Assembly: GCF_024806495.1 (NCBI RefSeq)
Contig: NZ_JANUFF010000003.1
Coordinates: 186,001 to 250,000 of the forward strand
Source of the DNA: Chryseobacterium sp. JUb7
GTDB taxonomy: Bacteria > Bacteroidota > Bacteroidia > Flavobacteriales > Weeksellaceae
Direction of reading: 5' to 3'
DNA length: 64,000 nt
In this document: positions 17,740 through 25,677 of the stretch, in pieces
Layout of the letters: every line of letters starts with the position of its first letter
Position numbering within the stretch: the stretch's first letter is position 1
Position numbers and translations under genes: made by a program
The notes under the pieces: generated by a model
The model's database searches: none
Told to the model about the DNA's origin: nothing
Seen by the model: only the letters and a program-made list of their open reading frames with translations

Positions 17740-18488
17740 GTTTTGAATATTTTATAGTAGGATAAAGTGTTTTTAATTGTATAAATGTAATAAATAATTA
17801 CACACATACATACCATCTGAATAGTTCCCAGATTTCCTATAATTTCCACTCTTGGTTTTATAAAATCCAGAAAAAACCTGAATGTGAAATAGCTCAGCAT
17901 AAATAGCTGAAATACAAAACCTGAAGGATAGTTTTTCTTCTGAATCTGTTTCAGTCCGATCCAGAGCATAGTCAAAAATACAATTTCATACAATGCTACA
18001 GGATGCCTCAGATATTCATCACCCAGATGCATTCCAAAAACTGAATGGGTTGGAAGACCGTAGGTTTCTTCATAAATTCCGGTAAGGAAACAGCCTATTC
18101 GACCGATTATAATCGCCAACATCAATGGAAAAACAATTAAATCTCCTGTACTTTCTTTATGACTGACAATTTTCTTGGCCAATTCTACTCCTATTAAACC
18201 AAAAGCCAGCCCACCGACAATTGTATTATTTGACCAAATGGTTTTTAAATCAAAGTTCTCAAAAAGTTTATGCGGATTTTCCAGATTCCCGATTAATTTT
18301 GAACCGATTAAGGCTCCAGCAGTAGCCCCTATCAAAACAGCCGCAGAAGTATTGAATGAAAGTTTTTCTACAGATTTTCGTTTTAAATAAAAATAATATC
18401 GCATCCCGATAAACATCCCTAATGCTTCAAAAAGAGGATGCGCAAGAATTGTTTTACCAAAAATATGAAATGTAACAGGAAAATCCAT
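17736..18488 (-). CDS. Lgt-like (prolipoprotein diacylglyceryl transferase family) membrane protein
   Basis: 250 residues, about seven membrane helices. Family landmarks: GRIGCFLTG at 129-137 (Lgt signature region), LRHPVALYE at 160-168, and FRFFLDF near the end. Two positions that are His103 and Asn146 in E. coli Lgt (HGGLIG and GRLGN) are here Val91 (IVGGLAFG) and Cys133 (GRIGC), while the signature Arg130 is kept. So this may not be the housekeeping lipoprotein transferase but a paralog handling a different phosphatidylglycerol-derived or lipid acceptor reaction. It heads an operon with a 78-residue membrane protein and a Tes-like radical SAM enzyme. Confidence 0.82.
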   Translation of the reverse strand: MDFPVTFHIFGKTILAHPLFEALGMFIGMRYYFYLKRKSVEKLSFNTSAAVLIGATAGALIGSKLIGNLENPHKLFENFDLKTIWSNNTIVGGLAFGLIGVELAKKIVSHKESTGDLIVFPLMLAIIIGRIGCFLTGIYEETYGLPTHSVFGMHLGDEYLRHPVALYEIVFLTMLWIGLKQIQKKNYPSGFVFQLFMLSYFTFRFFLDFIKPRVEIIGNLGTIQMVCMCVIIYYIYTIKNTLSYYKIFKT

Positions 18489-18560
18489 TATTTCAAAAGT
18501 AAGATATTTAATATTATTTGCTAATTTTATTTAGTAAACAATTTAAAATAATTTACCCAA

Positions 18561-19601
18561 ATGCGAATAGAATATGATATAAAACTGGGATTCAAGGATG
18601 TAATGTTTCGTCCGAAACGTTCAACATTGAAATCCCGTTCAGAAGTTAGTCTTGAAAGAGAATTTACTTTTAAACATACCAAAAAAAAATGGACAGGCAC
18701 GCCCATTATTGCTGCTAATATGGATACGGTCGGAACTTTCGAAATGGCTGTGGAGCTGGCAAAAGATAAAATCATCACAGCCGTTCATAAGCATTATTCC
18801 GTCGAAGAATGGAGTGTTTTTTTAAACAGTCAGCCGGAAATTATTCATCAATATATTGCTTTAAGTACAGGAACCGGAAAATCAGATGAGGAAAAGATAA
18901 AAACAATCCTCGGAAAGCATCCAAAAATCGAGTTTTTATGCATTGATGTGGCCAATGGTTATTCTGAGCATTTTGTGGATTTCGTAAAGAAAGCAAGAGC
19001 TAATTTTCCTGATAAAATTATCATTGCAGGAAACGTTGTAACGGGCGAAATGGTAGAAGAGCTACTTTTGGTGGGTGCAGACATTATCAAAGTTGGAATC
19101 GGACCTGGATCCGTCTGTACTACCCGTGTGAAAACAGGTGTTGGCTATCCTCAGCTTTCCGCAATTATTGAATGTTCTGATGCGGCTCATGGTTTGGGCG
19201 GCCATATCATTGCAGACGGTGGCTGTAAAGTTCCTGGAGATGTAGCAAAAGCTTTCGGTGGCGGTGCTGATTTTGTAATGCTTGGCGGAATGTTTGCCGG
19301 TCATGACGAAAGTGGTGGTGAAATTATTGAAGAAAATGGTAAAAAATACCGTTCATTTTACGGAATGAGCTCAAAAACAGCTATGGATAAACATTCCGGA
19401 GGTGTGGCAGAATACAGAGCTTCGGAAGGGAAAACAGTAAAAGTTCCGTATAAAGGTCCGGTTTCAGAAACGGTGAAAGATATTCTGGGCGGCGTTCGCT
19501 CTACATGTACTTATGTCGGGGCTTCAAAATTAAAAGAATTGTCAAAAAGAACGACTTTCATCAGAGTTCAGGAACAGGAAAATCAGGTTTTTAAAGATTA
19601 A
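18561..19601 (+). CDS. guaC: GMP reductase
   Basis: 346 residues, the usual length of GuaC without CBS domains. It converts GMP to IMP with NADPH, in purine salvage. Seen: the N-terminal [13 protein letters not shown], the catalytic loop [11 protein letters not shown] with Cys186, and [28 protein letters not shown] for phosphate binding. The next gene follows three bases after the stop. Confidence 0.95.
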   Translation: MRIEYDIKLGFKDVMFRPKRSTLKSRSEVSLEREFTFKHTKKKWTGTPIIAANMDTVGTFEMAVELAKDKIITAVHKHYSVEEWSVFLNSQPEIIHQYIALSTGTGKSDEEKIKTILGKHPKIEFLCIDVANGYSEHFVDFVKKARANFPDKIIIAGNVVTGEMVEELLLVGADIIKVGIGPGSVCTTRVKTGVGYPQLSAIIECSDAAHGLGGHIIADGGCKVPGDVAKAFGGGADFVMLGGMFAGHDESGGEIIEENGKKYRSFYGMSSKTAMDKHSGGVAEYRASEGKTVKVPYKGPVSETVKDILGGVRSTCTYVGASKLKELSKRTTFIRVQEQENQVFKD

Positions 19602-19604
19602 GAT

Positions 19605-20342
19605 TTGGAAAAGATTTTTCACATAACCAACGGAGATTATCTGACCGAAGATTTGAAAACAACATCAATCGGAGGAGAATTTATTGTTTGTAGAGAAGCT
19701 TTAGTTACAGGTCCTCTACAAACTGATAATCTGGATGATTTCTGGAAAATAAGATCTGAATTTATTTTAAAGAATTACAGTGCCTCACAAACCAGCTATT
19801 ACAAAAAAGTAGTTGCAGAGTTTGATAAAATACTGAATATTCCAGAAAATGCTGAAGTGAATCTTTGGTTTGAAGATGACTTGTTTTGTCAGGTAAATAT
19901 GTGGTTTTGTATTTCTTTACTTTCCACAATTAAGGGATTAAAAATTTACAGAATCTTTCCAGCAACATCTGAAAATAATCACTGGCGAGGATTTTCTGTG
20001 TCCCATAGTTCAGATTTGGAAACGTCTTTACAGTCAAGAATTTTGTTTAATGAAAATGATATTGAATTAGCCATACAACTTTGGAAATCTTTTCAAAATC
20101 AGGATACAAATTCTTTGCAACAACTTTCTGAAAAACAATCAGATTGCTTTCATTTTTTACCGGAAGTGATTCATCTTTATTCAGATAAAAATCCGGATAA
20201 TTTTGTTCAGAACTTAATTGAAAACGGAATAACCGATTTTAATATCATCTTTGAAAAATTTCAAAAGGAATTTGAAATGCTCGGTTTTGGAGATCTTCAG
20301 GTAAAGATAATTCATGATCATATTTTAAAAGAAAAACAATAA
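19605..20342 (+). CDS. DUF1835 domain protein
   Basis: 245 residues. The N-terminal part (FHITNGDYLTEDL, EALVTGPL, LWFEDDLFCQVN) fits the DUF1835 family of unknown function. It starts with TTG at 19605 three bases after guaC; no closer ATG or GTG restores the conserved HITNGD beginning. Cotranslated with guaC. A strong terminator follows at once. Confidence 0.82.
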   Translation: MEKIFHITNGDYLTEDLKTTSIGGEFIVCREALVTGPLQTDNLDDFWKIRSEFILKNYSASQTSYYKKVVAEFDKILNIPENAEVNLWFEDDLFCQVNMWFCISLLSTIKGLKIYRIFPATSENNHWRGFSVSHSSDLETSLQSRILFNENDIELAIQLWKSFQNQDTNSLQQLSEKQSDCFHFLPEVIHLYSDKNPDNFVQNLIENGITDFNIIFEKFQKEFEMLGFGDLQVKIIHDHILKEKQ

Positions 20343-20343
20343 A

Positions 20344-20370
20344 AAAATCCGTCGCAATGACGGATTTTTA
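20344..20370. terminator. Bidirectional terminator between DUF1835 gene and fabG
   Basis: Perfect 11-base stem AAAAATCCGTC / GACGGATTTTT with the loop GCAAT, between convergent genes, with T runs in both directions. Confidence 0.88.
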
Positions 20371-20395
20371 TCTATATTTTAAACTTAGCGCTTAA

Positions 20396-21142
20396 TTAAG
20401 GCATCAACATTCCACCGTCAACATTCAATGTCTGACCAGTAATGTAAGCTGACATATCGCTTCCTAAAAATACACAAGCATTGGCAATATCTTCCGGCTG
20501 TCCTCCTCTTTTCAAAGGAATACCGTCTCTCCAAGCCTGAACGGTTTTTTCATCCAAAGCAGCCGTCATTTCAGTTTCAATAAATCCTGGAGCCACTGCA
20601 TTGCAACGAATCCCTCTAGAACCTAATTCCAACGCGACAGATTTTGTAAATCCTAAAACTCCCGCTTTTGTTGCTGCATAGTTTGCCTGTCCTGCATTCC
20701 CTTTTAAACCAACTACAGAGCTCATATTGATAATCGACCCCGATTTTGCCTTCATCATCGGCTTAATAACCGCTTTTGTAAGGTTGAATACAGAATCTAA
20801 ATTTACTTTGATAATAGTATCCCAATCGTCTTTAGACATTCTCAAAAGTAGGTTGTCTTTTGTAATTCCTGCGTTGTTTACCAAGATATCAATCTTACCA
20901 AACTCGGCCATTACATCATCTACAAGTTTTTGAGCAGCATCGTAGTCTGATGCATCAGATTGGTAACCTTTAATTTGAGTTACAGAACTTAAAGTCGCTT
21001 CTAATTCTTTCGCTTTGTCTACAGAACCAGCATAAGTAAATGCCACCTTTGCCCCTTGTTGAGCGAAAATTTCAGCAATTCCTTTTCCGATTCCTCTTGT
21101 AGCTCCCGTTATTAGCGCTACTTTTCCTTCTAATAGTTTCAT
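20396..21142 (-). CDS. fabG: 3-oxoacyl-[acyl-carrier-protein] reductase
   Basis: 248 residues. NADPH-dependent reduction of 3-oxoacyl-ACP in fatty acid elongation. The Rossmann motif is GATRGIGKG (13-21), then NNAG (89-92); catalytic Ser141/Ser142, Tyr155 and Lys159 sit in NMSSVVG and YAATKAG; it ends GGMLMP as is typical for FabG. Single gene, convergent with the guaC operon. Confidence 0.94.
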   Translation of the reverse strand: MKLLEGKVALITGATRGIGKGIAEIFAQQGAKVAFTYAGSVDKAKELEATLSSVTQIKGYQSDASDYDAAQKLVDDVMAEFGKIDILVNNAGITKDNLLLRMSKDDWDTIIKVNLDSVFNLTKAVIKPMMKAKSGSIINMSSVVGLKGNAGQANYAATKAGVLGFTKSVALELGSRGIRCNAVAPGFIETEMTAALDEKTVQAWRDGIPLKRGGQPEDIANACVFLGSDMSAYITGQTLNVDGGMLMP

Positions 21143-21316
21143 ATTTATGACAATTATTTTTCTTTATAACTAATTAGCTTTTTGAAAGTTGGCTAATTTA
21201 GTATATTTAATTTTATCCAGAATTAATGGTCCGCAAAGATATTATAAAATGTTATTCAAAGCATTTTAAATCATTATTTTAGTAAAATTTTAAGACTGTT
21301 TTTTGTCATATAGAGC

Positions 21317-22816
21317 TTACTGTGAACCTTTCTCACCTATCGAGTCTGTAAAATACAGATAATCTTCTATCTTATCTTTGAAGAGTTTGATGCCTTGTTT
21401 ATCTGTTGAATATTTATCATAAACTACCTCCTTGAGTGGTTCATTCTGATAATTGATAACTCCATACTTATCTCCTTTCTGCACAACAATTTCATTATCA
21501 GAAAGAAACGTGGTAATATCATCATAGATAAATGGAATGATCTCTTTTCCGTTTTCATCAATCATTCCGTAAAGCCCCTCATTATTTCGGCAAATCATCG
21601 CAGGAAATATGGTTTGAGGATAATAAAAAACGCCGTTTTCTTTTATGGTTGCTACCTTTTTTAATTCCTCGTATTTTTTATCCTTAATAGTATATCTGTA
21701 ATAAGTATTATCTTTTCGAAGAACCAGACTATTGGGAAAAATCCTTTCAATCTGATAACCGGGCTCAAGAACATCTTTTAAATCTTTGTCCAAAAATCTT
21801 TGTTCATTTCCTTTAATCAGATAAATAAAATCTTCTCCTGAAATTTTTATGCCTTCAATATTATCATATTCTTTAGGAACCACCAATTCACCATTTACTC
21901 GGATTACTGCCATTTTAGGACTTTTAAGTGTCTTCTGAGTGGTGAATAAATTTCCGAATAATGATTTTACGTAACTGAATTCAGTTGGGAAAACCTGTTT
22001 CGCTTCTTTGGAAAAAATACTTACCTTCTCATTCTTAATCAGATAAATATATCTTGTTCCCAGAAAAACTTCATCATATATTTCTTCAGCAATACGCTTT
22101 TCTTCAGCATCGATAATTCCGTATTTTCCTTTTTTATTTTTGGTTATTAAATAAGGATAAGCACCGATGTTATCAATATTACTATCCGAAATTGTATTTA
22201 ATACATTCCCGTTATTATCGATAATTTCTCCCTTTCTGGCTTCAGAACTTATATAGGCTCTGTTTTTATAAAAGTAGAGGTTTTCATCAAATTTTCTATC
22301 GGAAATCTGCTTTCCGTCGGCATCATAAATATACCATCCACCTTCTTTTTTAACAAAAAATCTATTTTGTCCGGCAAATTTTATTTTGTCAGAAAAAGGA
22401 ATAATTTCTTTACCATTAAAATCATAAACACATTCCTTCCCTTCTTTGGTAGAAATTATTCTTTCATTAATACTCCAGGATGCATCTAGTTTTTGAATAT
22501 CAAGGGGAATTAATTGTTTCCCTTTTTCGTCAATTAAAGCGGTTTTTATCTTTGAATCTGCGTCTTTAACCTTTAGCATGAACCTGTTTTTCAGCAAATG
22601 AATAATTTCATTTTTATCTGCAGGATCGAAAGTAACTGTCCCTAAAGAATCTACAATTCCGGATTTTTCAGTTTCGGGATCAACAATTATTCCGTATCCA
22701 TTAGCGTAAGACCGAACTTCTTTTCCAAGCTTTTTGGATAAAAGTATCTGAGTGTACTGATCGGTCTGCTGTGCAATACAAACCGACGAAATCAATACAA
22801 AAACTAGTTTTTTCAA
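21317..22816 (-). CDS. Secreted WG-repeat protein
   Basis: 499 residues with a signal peptide (MKKLVFVLISSVCIAQQ). The body is built from WG-type repeats, seen as KYGIIDAEEKRI, LYGMIDENGKEIIPFIYDDI, KYGVINYQNEPLKEVVYDKY and similar blocks separated by about 45-60 residues. Such proteins form repeat barrels or propellers on the periplasmic or surface side, with no known enzyme role. It ends seven bases after the rsmI start region, so it lies immediately downstream of rsmI. Confidence 0.88.
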   Translation of the reverse strand: MKKLVFVLISSVCIAQQTDQYTQILLSKKLGKEVRSYANGYGIIVDPETEKSGIVDSLGTVTFDPADKNEIIHLLKNRFMLKVKDADSKIKTALIDEKGKQLIPLDIQKLDASWSINERIISTKEGKECVYDFNGKEIIPFSDKIKFAGQNRFFVKKEGGWYIYDADGKQISDRKFDENLYFYKNRAYISSEARKGEIIDNNGNVLNTISDSNIDNIGAYPYLITKNKKGKYGIIDAEEKRIAEEIYDEVFLGTRYIYLIKNEKVSIFSKEAKQVFPTEFSYVKSLFGNLFTTQKTLKSPKMAVIRVNGELVVPKEYDNIEGIKISGEDFIYLIKGNEQRFLDKDLKDVLEPGYQIERIFPNSLVLRKDNTYYRYTIKDKKYEELKKVATIKENGVFYYPQTIFPAMICRNNEGLYGMIDENGKEIIPFIYDDITTFLSDNEIVVQKGDKYGVINYQNEPLKEVVYDKYSTDKQGIKLFKDKIEDYLYFTDSIGEKGSQ

Positions 22817-22822
22817 TTAAAA

Positions 22823-23497
22823 TTAAATAGCATTATTTACAATCAGAACAATCTCTCCTTTTAAAGTTTTACTTTTGGAGAATTCAATTAATTCATTGAT
22901 TGTTCCTCGTTTAGTTTCTTCGAATTTCTTCGATATTTCTCTGCTTAAGCTTACTTTAGTTTCTTCACCAAAAAACTCTTTGATCTGTTCTAAAGTAGTG
23001 TTGATTTTATGTGGACTTTCGTATAAAACAATGGTCTTTTTTTCTTCAGCAAGTTGTTTTAGTTTTGTTTGTCGCCCCTTTTTTTGTGGAAGGAAACCAG
23101 CAAATAAAAACTCATTATTCGGCAACCCCGACACCACTAAAGCCGGTACAAAAGCTGTTGCTCCCGGCAAACAGATCATTTCGATATTATTATCAGAACC
23201 TGCTTTGGCCAATAAATATCCGGGATCCGAGATTCCGGGAGTTCCGGCATCAGTGATAATGGCTATGTTCTGTCCGCTTTTAAGGTCAGTAATCACTTTT
23301 TCTGTAGCCTGGTGCTCATTATGTAAATGATAAGATTTTAAAGGCTTAGAAATCTCGAAATGCTTTAAAAGAATTCCGGAAGTTCTGGTGTCTTCACATA
23401 AAATATAATCTGCTTCTTTCAGTACATTTACCGCCCTGAAAGTCATGTCATCTAAGTTCCCGATCGGTGTAGGAACAAAATAAAGAATTCCGCTCAA
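22823..23497 (-). CDS. rsmI: 16S rRNA (cytidine-1402 2'-O) methyltransferase
   Basis: 224 residues. SAM-dependent tetrapyrrole methylase fold: LYFVPTPIGNLDDMTFRAV at the start, CEDTRTSGILLKHF, the SAM loop ITDAGTPGISDPGYLL and LYESPHKI. Shorter than the E. coli enzyme because it lacks the C-terminal HTH extension, as is common. It lies nine bases downstream of the acidic repeat protein gene and seven upstream of the WG-repeat gene. Confidence 0.94.
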   Translation of the reverse strand: MSGILYFVPTPIGNLDDMTFRAVNVLKEADYILCEDTRTSGILLKHFEISKPLKSYHLHNEHQATEKVITDLKSGQNIAIITDAGTPGISDPGYLLAKAGSDNNIEMICLPGATAFVPALVVSGLPNNEFLFAGFLPQKKGRQTKLKQLAEEKKTIVLYESPHKINTTLEQIKEFFGEETKVSLSREISKKFEETKRGTINELIEFSKSKTLKGEIVLIVNNAI

Positions 23498-23505
23498 AAT
23501 TTAAT

Positions 23506-25023
23506 TTATAAAAATTTGTTTTCTACCAATATCCAAAGTCTTTGAGCGTACTCATCCACTCCACTCCATTGTCTTTCATAATACAGGTCACTCAGATATT
23601 CTTTGGCCTCTTCCAGTGTTCTAAAACTGTTCAGATTTCCGACAACTTCATTCAGGTCTGCCTGACTTCCGCCAAACAGCGTTTTTGTAAATGCAATCCT
23701 GTCATTCAGATCAAGCTTAAAACCAGGTTTTGGTTTTTCAGCTTCCATAAAATTTGTCGGTATATTGGTTTTCAGAATACTTCCTGTTTCCTCTTTTTCC
23801 GGAATTTCTGTTTTGTGTTCCGGAAAATCTCTTTCCAAAGGATCATCATCAAATAATGACTGAATAGATTTTAATCCTTTAATATTGGCTAATTTTATTT
23901 TTTTATCCTGGTTATATTGATCCAGATTCTCAAAACTTTCATCCGAAGGATGAATTTCTTTTTCAATCTGAGGCTTATCAATCTCTACAATTTTTCTTCG
24001 CTCGTTTGTTTCCGCACTGATCAGCTCTTCGGCAGAACTTTCATGCTTGATATCCGTCAGAATATGTTCTACATTAGAAGTTTCTGTCACCATTTCACCC
24101 TGCTCAATCGTTACATTCGAAGCAATATATTCTTCTTCAAGTTCCTCTACCAGAATTTCTTCTTCATCGATCACTTCACTGTCAAAAATGCTCGGAATTG
24201 TTTCGGAAGTAAGATATTTTTTATCTTCAGCCTTTATTTCTGACTGAAAAACATCCTGAATTTTTTCTTCTTCATCAAAATCATTCAGATTTCCCTGATC
24301 ATCAGAAACCAGATTTTCAAATTCATCAATTTCATTAAGCTGGTTATTGAAAATAGCCTCTTCTTCTGTTACTTCATTAGAAAAAATTCCCTCATGGATG
24401 CCTTCATCATTATCCGGTTCAGAATCTGCTAAAATTCTTTCTTCATCAACAAAATTTAACGCCGATCCGCTGTATTCAGAAAGCTCCGTTTCATCAATTT
24501 CATTCAATTGATTGTTAAATATTGCTTCATCTTCTGTGACTTGATTTCTGGAAACTTTTTCTTCCGTATTTTCAATTCTTTCAGGTGCATTTTCTTCAGC
24601 AAAATTCACAACCGTTTCATGAAGTTCACTTTCGACAATTTCATTTAACTGATTATTGAATACGGCTTCTTCCTCATTGGACTCATTCTCAATAACATCA
24701 TTCGGATGTTCGCCGATTTCATTCAATTCGTTATTAAAAATAGCTTCCTCTTCTGTGACTTCATGATTTTGGTCATGAAATTCAAATTGAGGCGCATTTG
24801 ACGAAAAAAACGCTTGGTTTTCAGAATTTTCAACAGGAATTTCTGTGCTGAAATACTCTATATTTTTTTCCAGCAACCTCAAAAATGAGATCCTGTTTCC
24901 AAGTTCATCCACAAGATCCTGCTTGGAAAGTAACTCGTCTACGTTGCTTATTTTATCCAAAATACCAATGATATTCTTGGATTCAAAAAAAATCTTTTCC
25001 TTTAAATCTTGGATGTTCTGCAT
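23506..25023 (-). CDS. Acidic repeat protein of unknown function
   Basis: 505 residues, no signal peptide. N-terminal helical segment (1-55), a long very acidic Glu/Asp-rich middle (about 60-400), and a more conserved C-terminal domain (about 430-505: LDLNDRIAFTKTLFGGSQADLNEVV, ending WILVENKFL). In the middle EEAIFNNQLNEI recurs four times at residues 92, 118, 165 and 221 with small changes. Such spaced motifs in a disordered region may be docking sites. The start is divergent from tdk; cotranscribed with rsmI nine bases downstream. Confidence 0.72.
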   Translation of the reverse strand: MQNIQDLKEKIFFESKNIIGILDKISNVDELLSKQDLVDELGNRISFLRLLEKNIEYFSTEIPVENSENQAFFSSNAPQFEFHDQNHEVTEEEAIFNNELNEIGEHPNDVIENESNEEEAVFNNQLNEIVESELHETVVNFAEENAPERIENTEEKVSRNQVTEDEAIFNNQLNEIDETELSEYSGSALNFVDEERILADSEPDNDEGIHEGIFSNEVTEEEAIFNNQLNEIDEFENLVSDDQGNLNDFDEEEKIQDVFQSEIKAEDKKYLTSETIPSIFDSEVIDEEEILVEELEEEYIASNVTIEQGEMVTETSNVEHILTDIKHESSAEELISAETNERRKIVEIDKPQIEKEIHPSDESFENLDQYNQDKKIKLANIKGLKSIQSLFDDDPLERDFPEHKTEIPEKEETGSILKTNIPTNFMEAEKPKPGFKLDLNDRIAFTKTLFGGSQADLNEVVGNLNSFRTLEEAKEYLSDLYYERQWSGVDEYAQRLWILVENKFL

Positions 25024-25046
25024 ATAAGAATCTTGTTAAAATTGCT

Positions 25047-25054
25047 TACTTTTG
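25047..25054 (+). promoter_or_regulatory. Candidate -7 promoter element of tdk operon
   Basis: TACTTTTG fits TAnnTTTG, 29 bases upstream of the tdk ATG at 25084. The -33 element is not clear. It lies in the 60-base divergent gap. Confidence 0.4.
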
Positions 25055-25083
25055 ATGATAAAAATATACGGCTAATTTAACAA

Positions 25084-25674
25084 ATGTTTTTAGAAAATAC
25101 AATTAATCATTCCAAACAAAGCGGTTGGATGGAAGTTATTTGTGGCTCAATGTTTTCCGGAAAAACCGAAGAGTTGATCAGAAGGCTTAGAAGAGCAGAA
25201 ATGGCAGGACAAAATGTAGAGATTTTTAAACCCAAACTGGATACACGATATTCCGATGAAGATGTTGTGTCTCACAATCAAAATAAAATCCGAAGTACAG
25301 CAGTAGAAAACCCTAATGAGATACTACTATTGGCTTCGAATTGTGATGTGGTGGGAATTGATGAAGCGCAGTTTTTTGACGAAAGTATTGTTGAAATTGC
25401 CAATCAGCTAGCCAACAGCGGCGTTAGAGTTGTAGTAGCAGGTCTGGATATGGATTTCTTAGGGAGACCTTTCGGACCAATGCCTAATTTGATGGCCACT
25501 GCAGAATATGTAACAAAAGTACATGCCATCTGCAGAAGAACTGGAAATTTGGCTAATTATTCAATGAGAACATCTGCAGGAAAGGATCTTGTAGAACTGG
25601 GAGAGACAGAATCTTATGATGCAGTAAGCAGAAGAGTTTTTGTAGATGAAGTTTTAAATAAAAAAGAAAAGTAG
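25084..25674 (+). CDS. tdk: Thymidine kinase, type II
   Basis: 196 residues. Phosphorylates thymidine with ATP for dTTP salvage. P-loop CGSMFSGKTEELIRRLRRA, DEAQFFD (catalytic Glu region), GLDMDFLGRPFGPMPNLMA and lasso-loop sequence with CRRTGN. A canonical second zinc Cys pair is not evident; only the CRRTG cysteine is seen in the C-terminal part. First of four tightly spaced plus-strand genes (gaps of three to four bases) ending with ybeY. Confidence 0.94.
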   Translation: MFLENTINHSKQSGWMEVICGSMFSGKTEELIRRLRRAEMAGQNVEIFKPKLDTRYSDEDVVSHNQNKIRSTAVENPNEILLLASNCDVVGIDEAQFFDESIVEIANQLANSGVRVVVAGLDMDFLGRPFGPMPNLMATAEYVTKVHAICRRTGNLANYSMRTSAGKDLVELGETESYDAVSRRVFVDEVLNKKEK

Positions 25675-25677
25675 TTT

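Noticed and set aside
18494-18501. TACTTTTG six bases before the Lgt-like start, suggesting a leaderless message
   Set aside because: No -33 element at a sensible distance; may be chance in AT-rich sequence.
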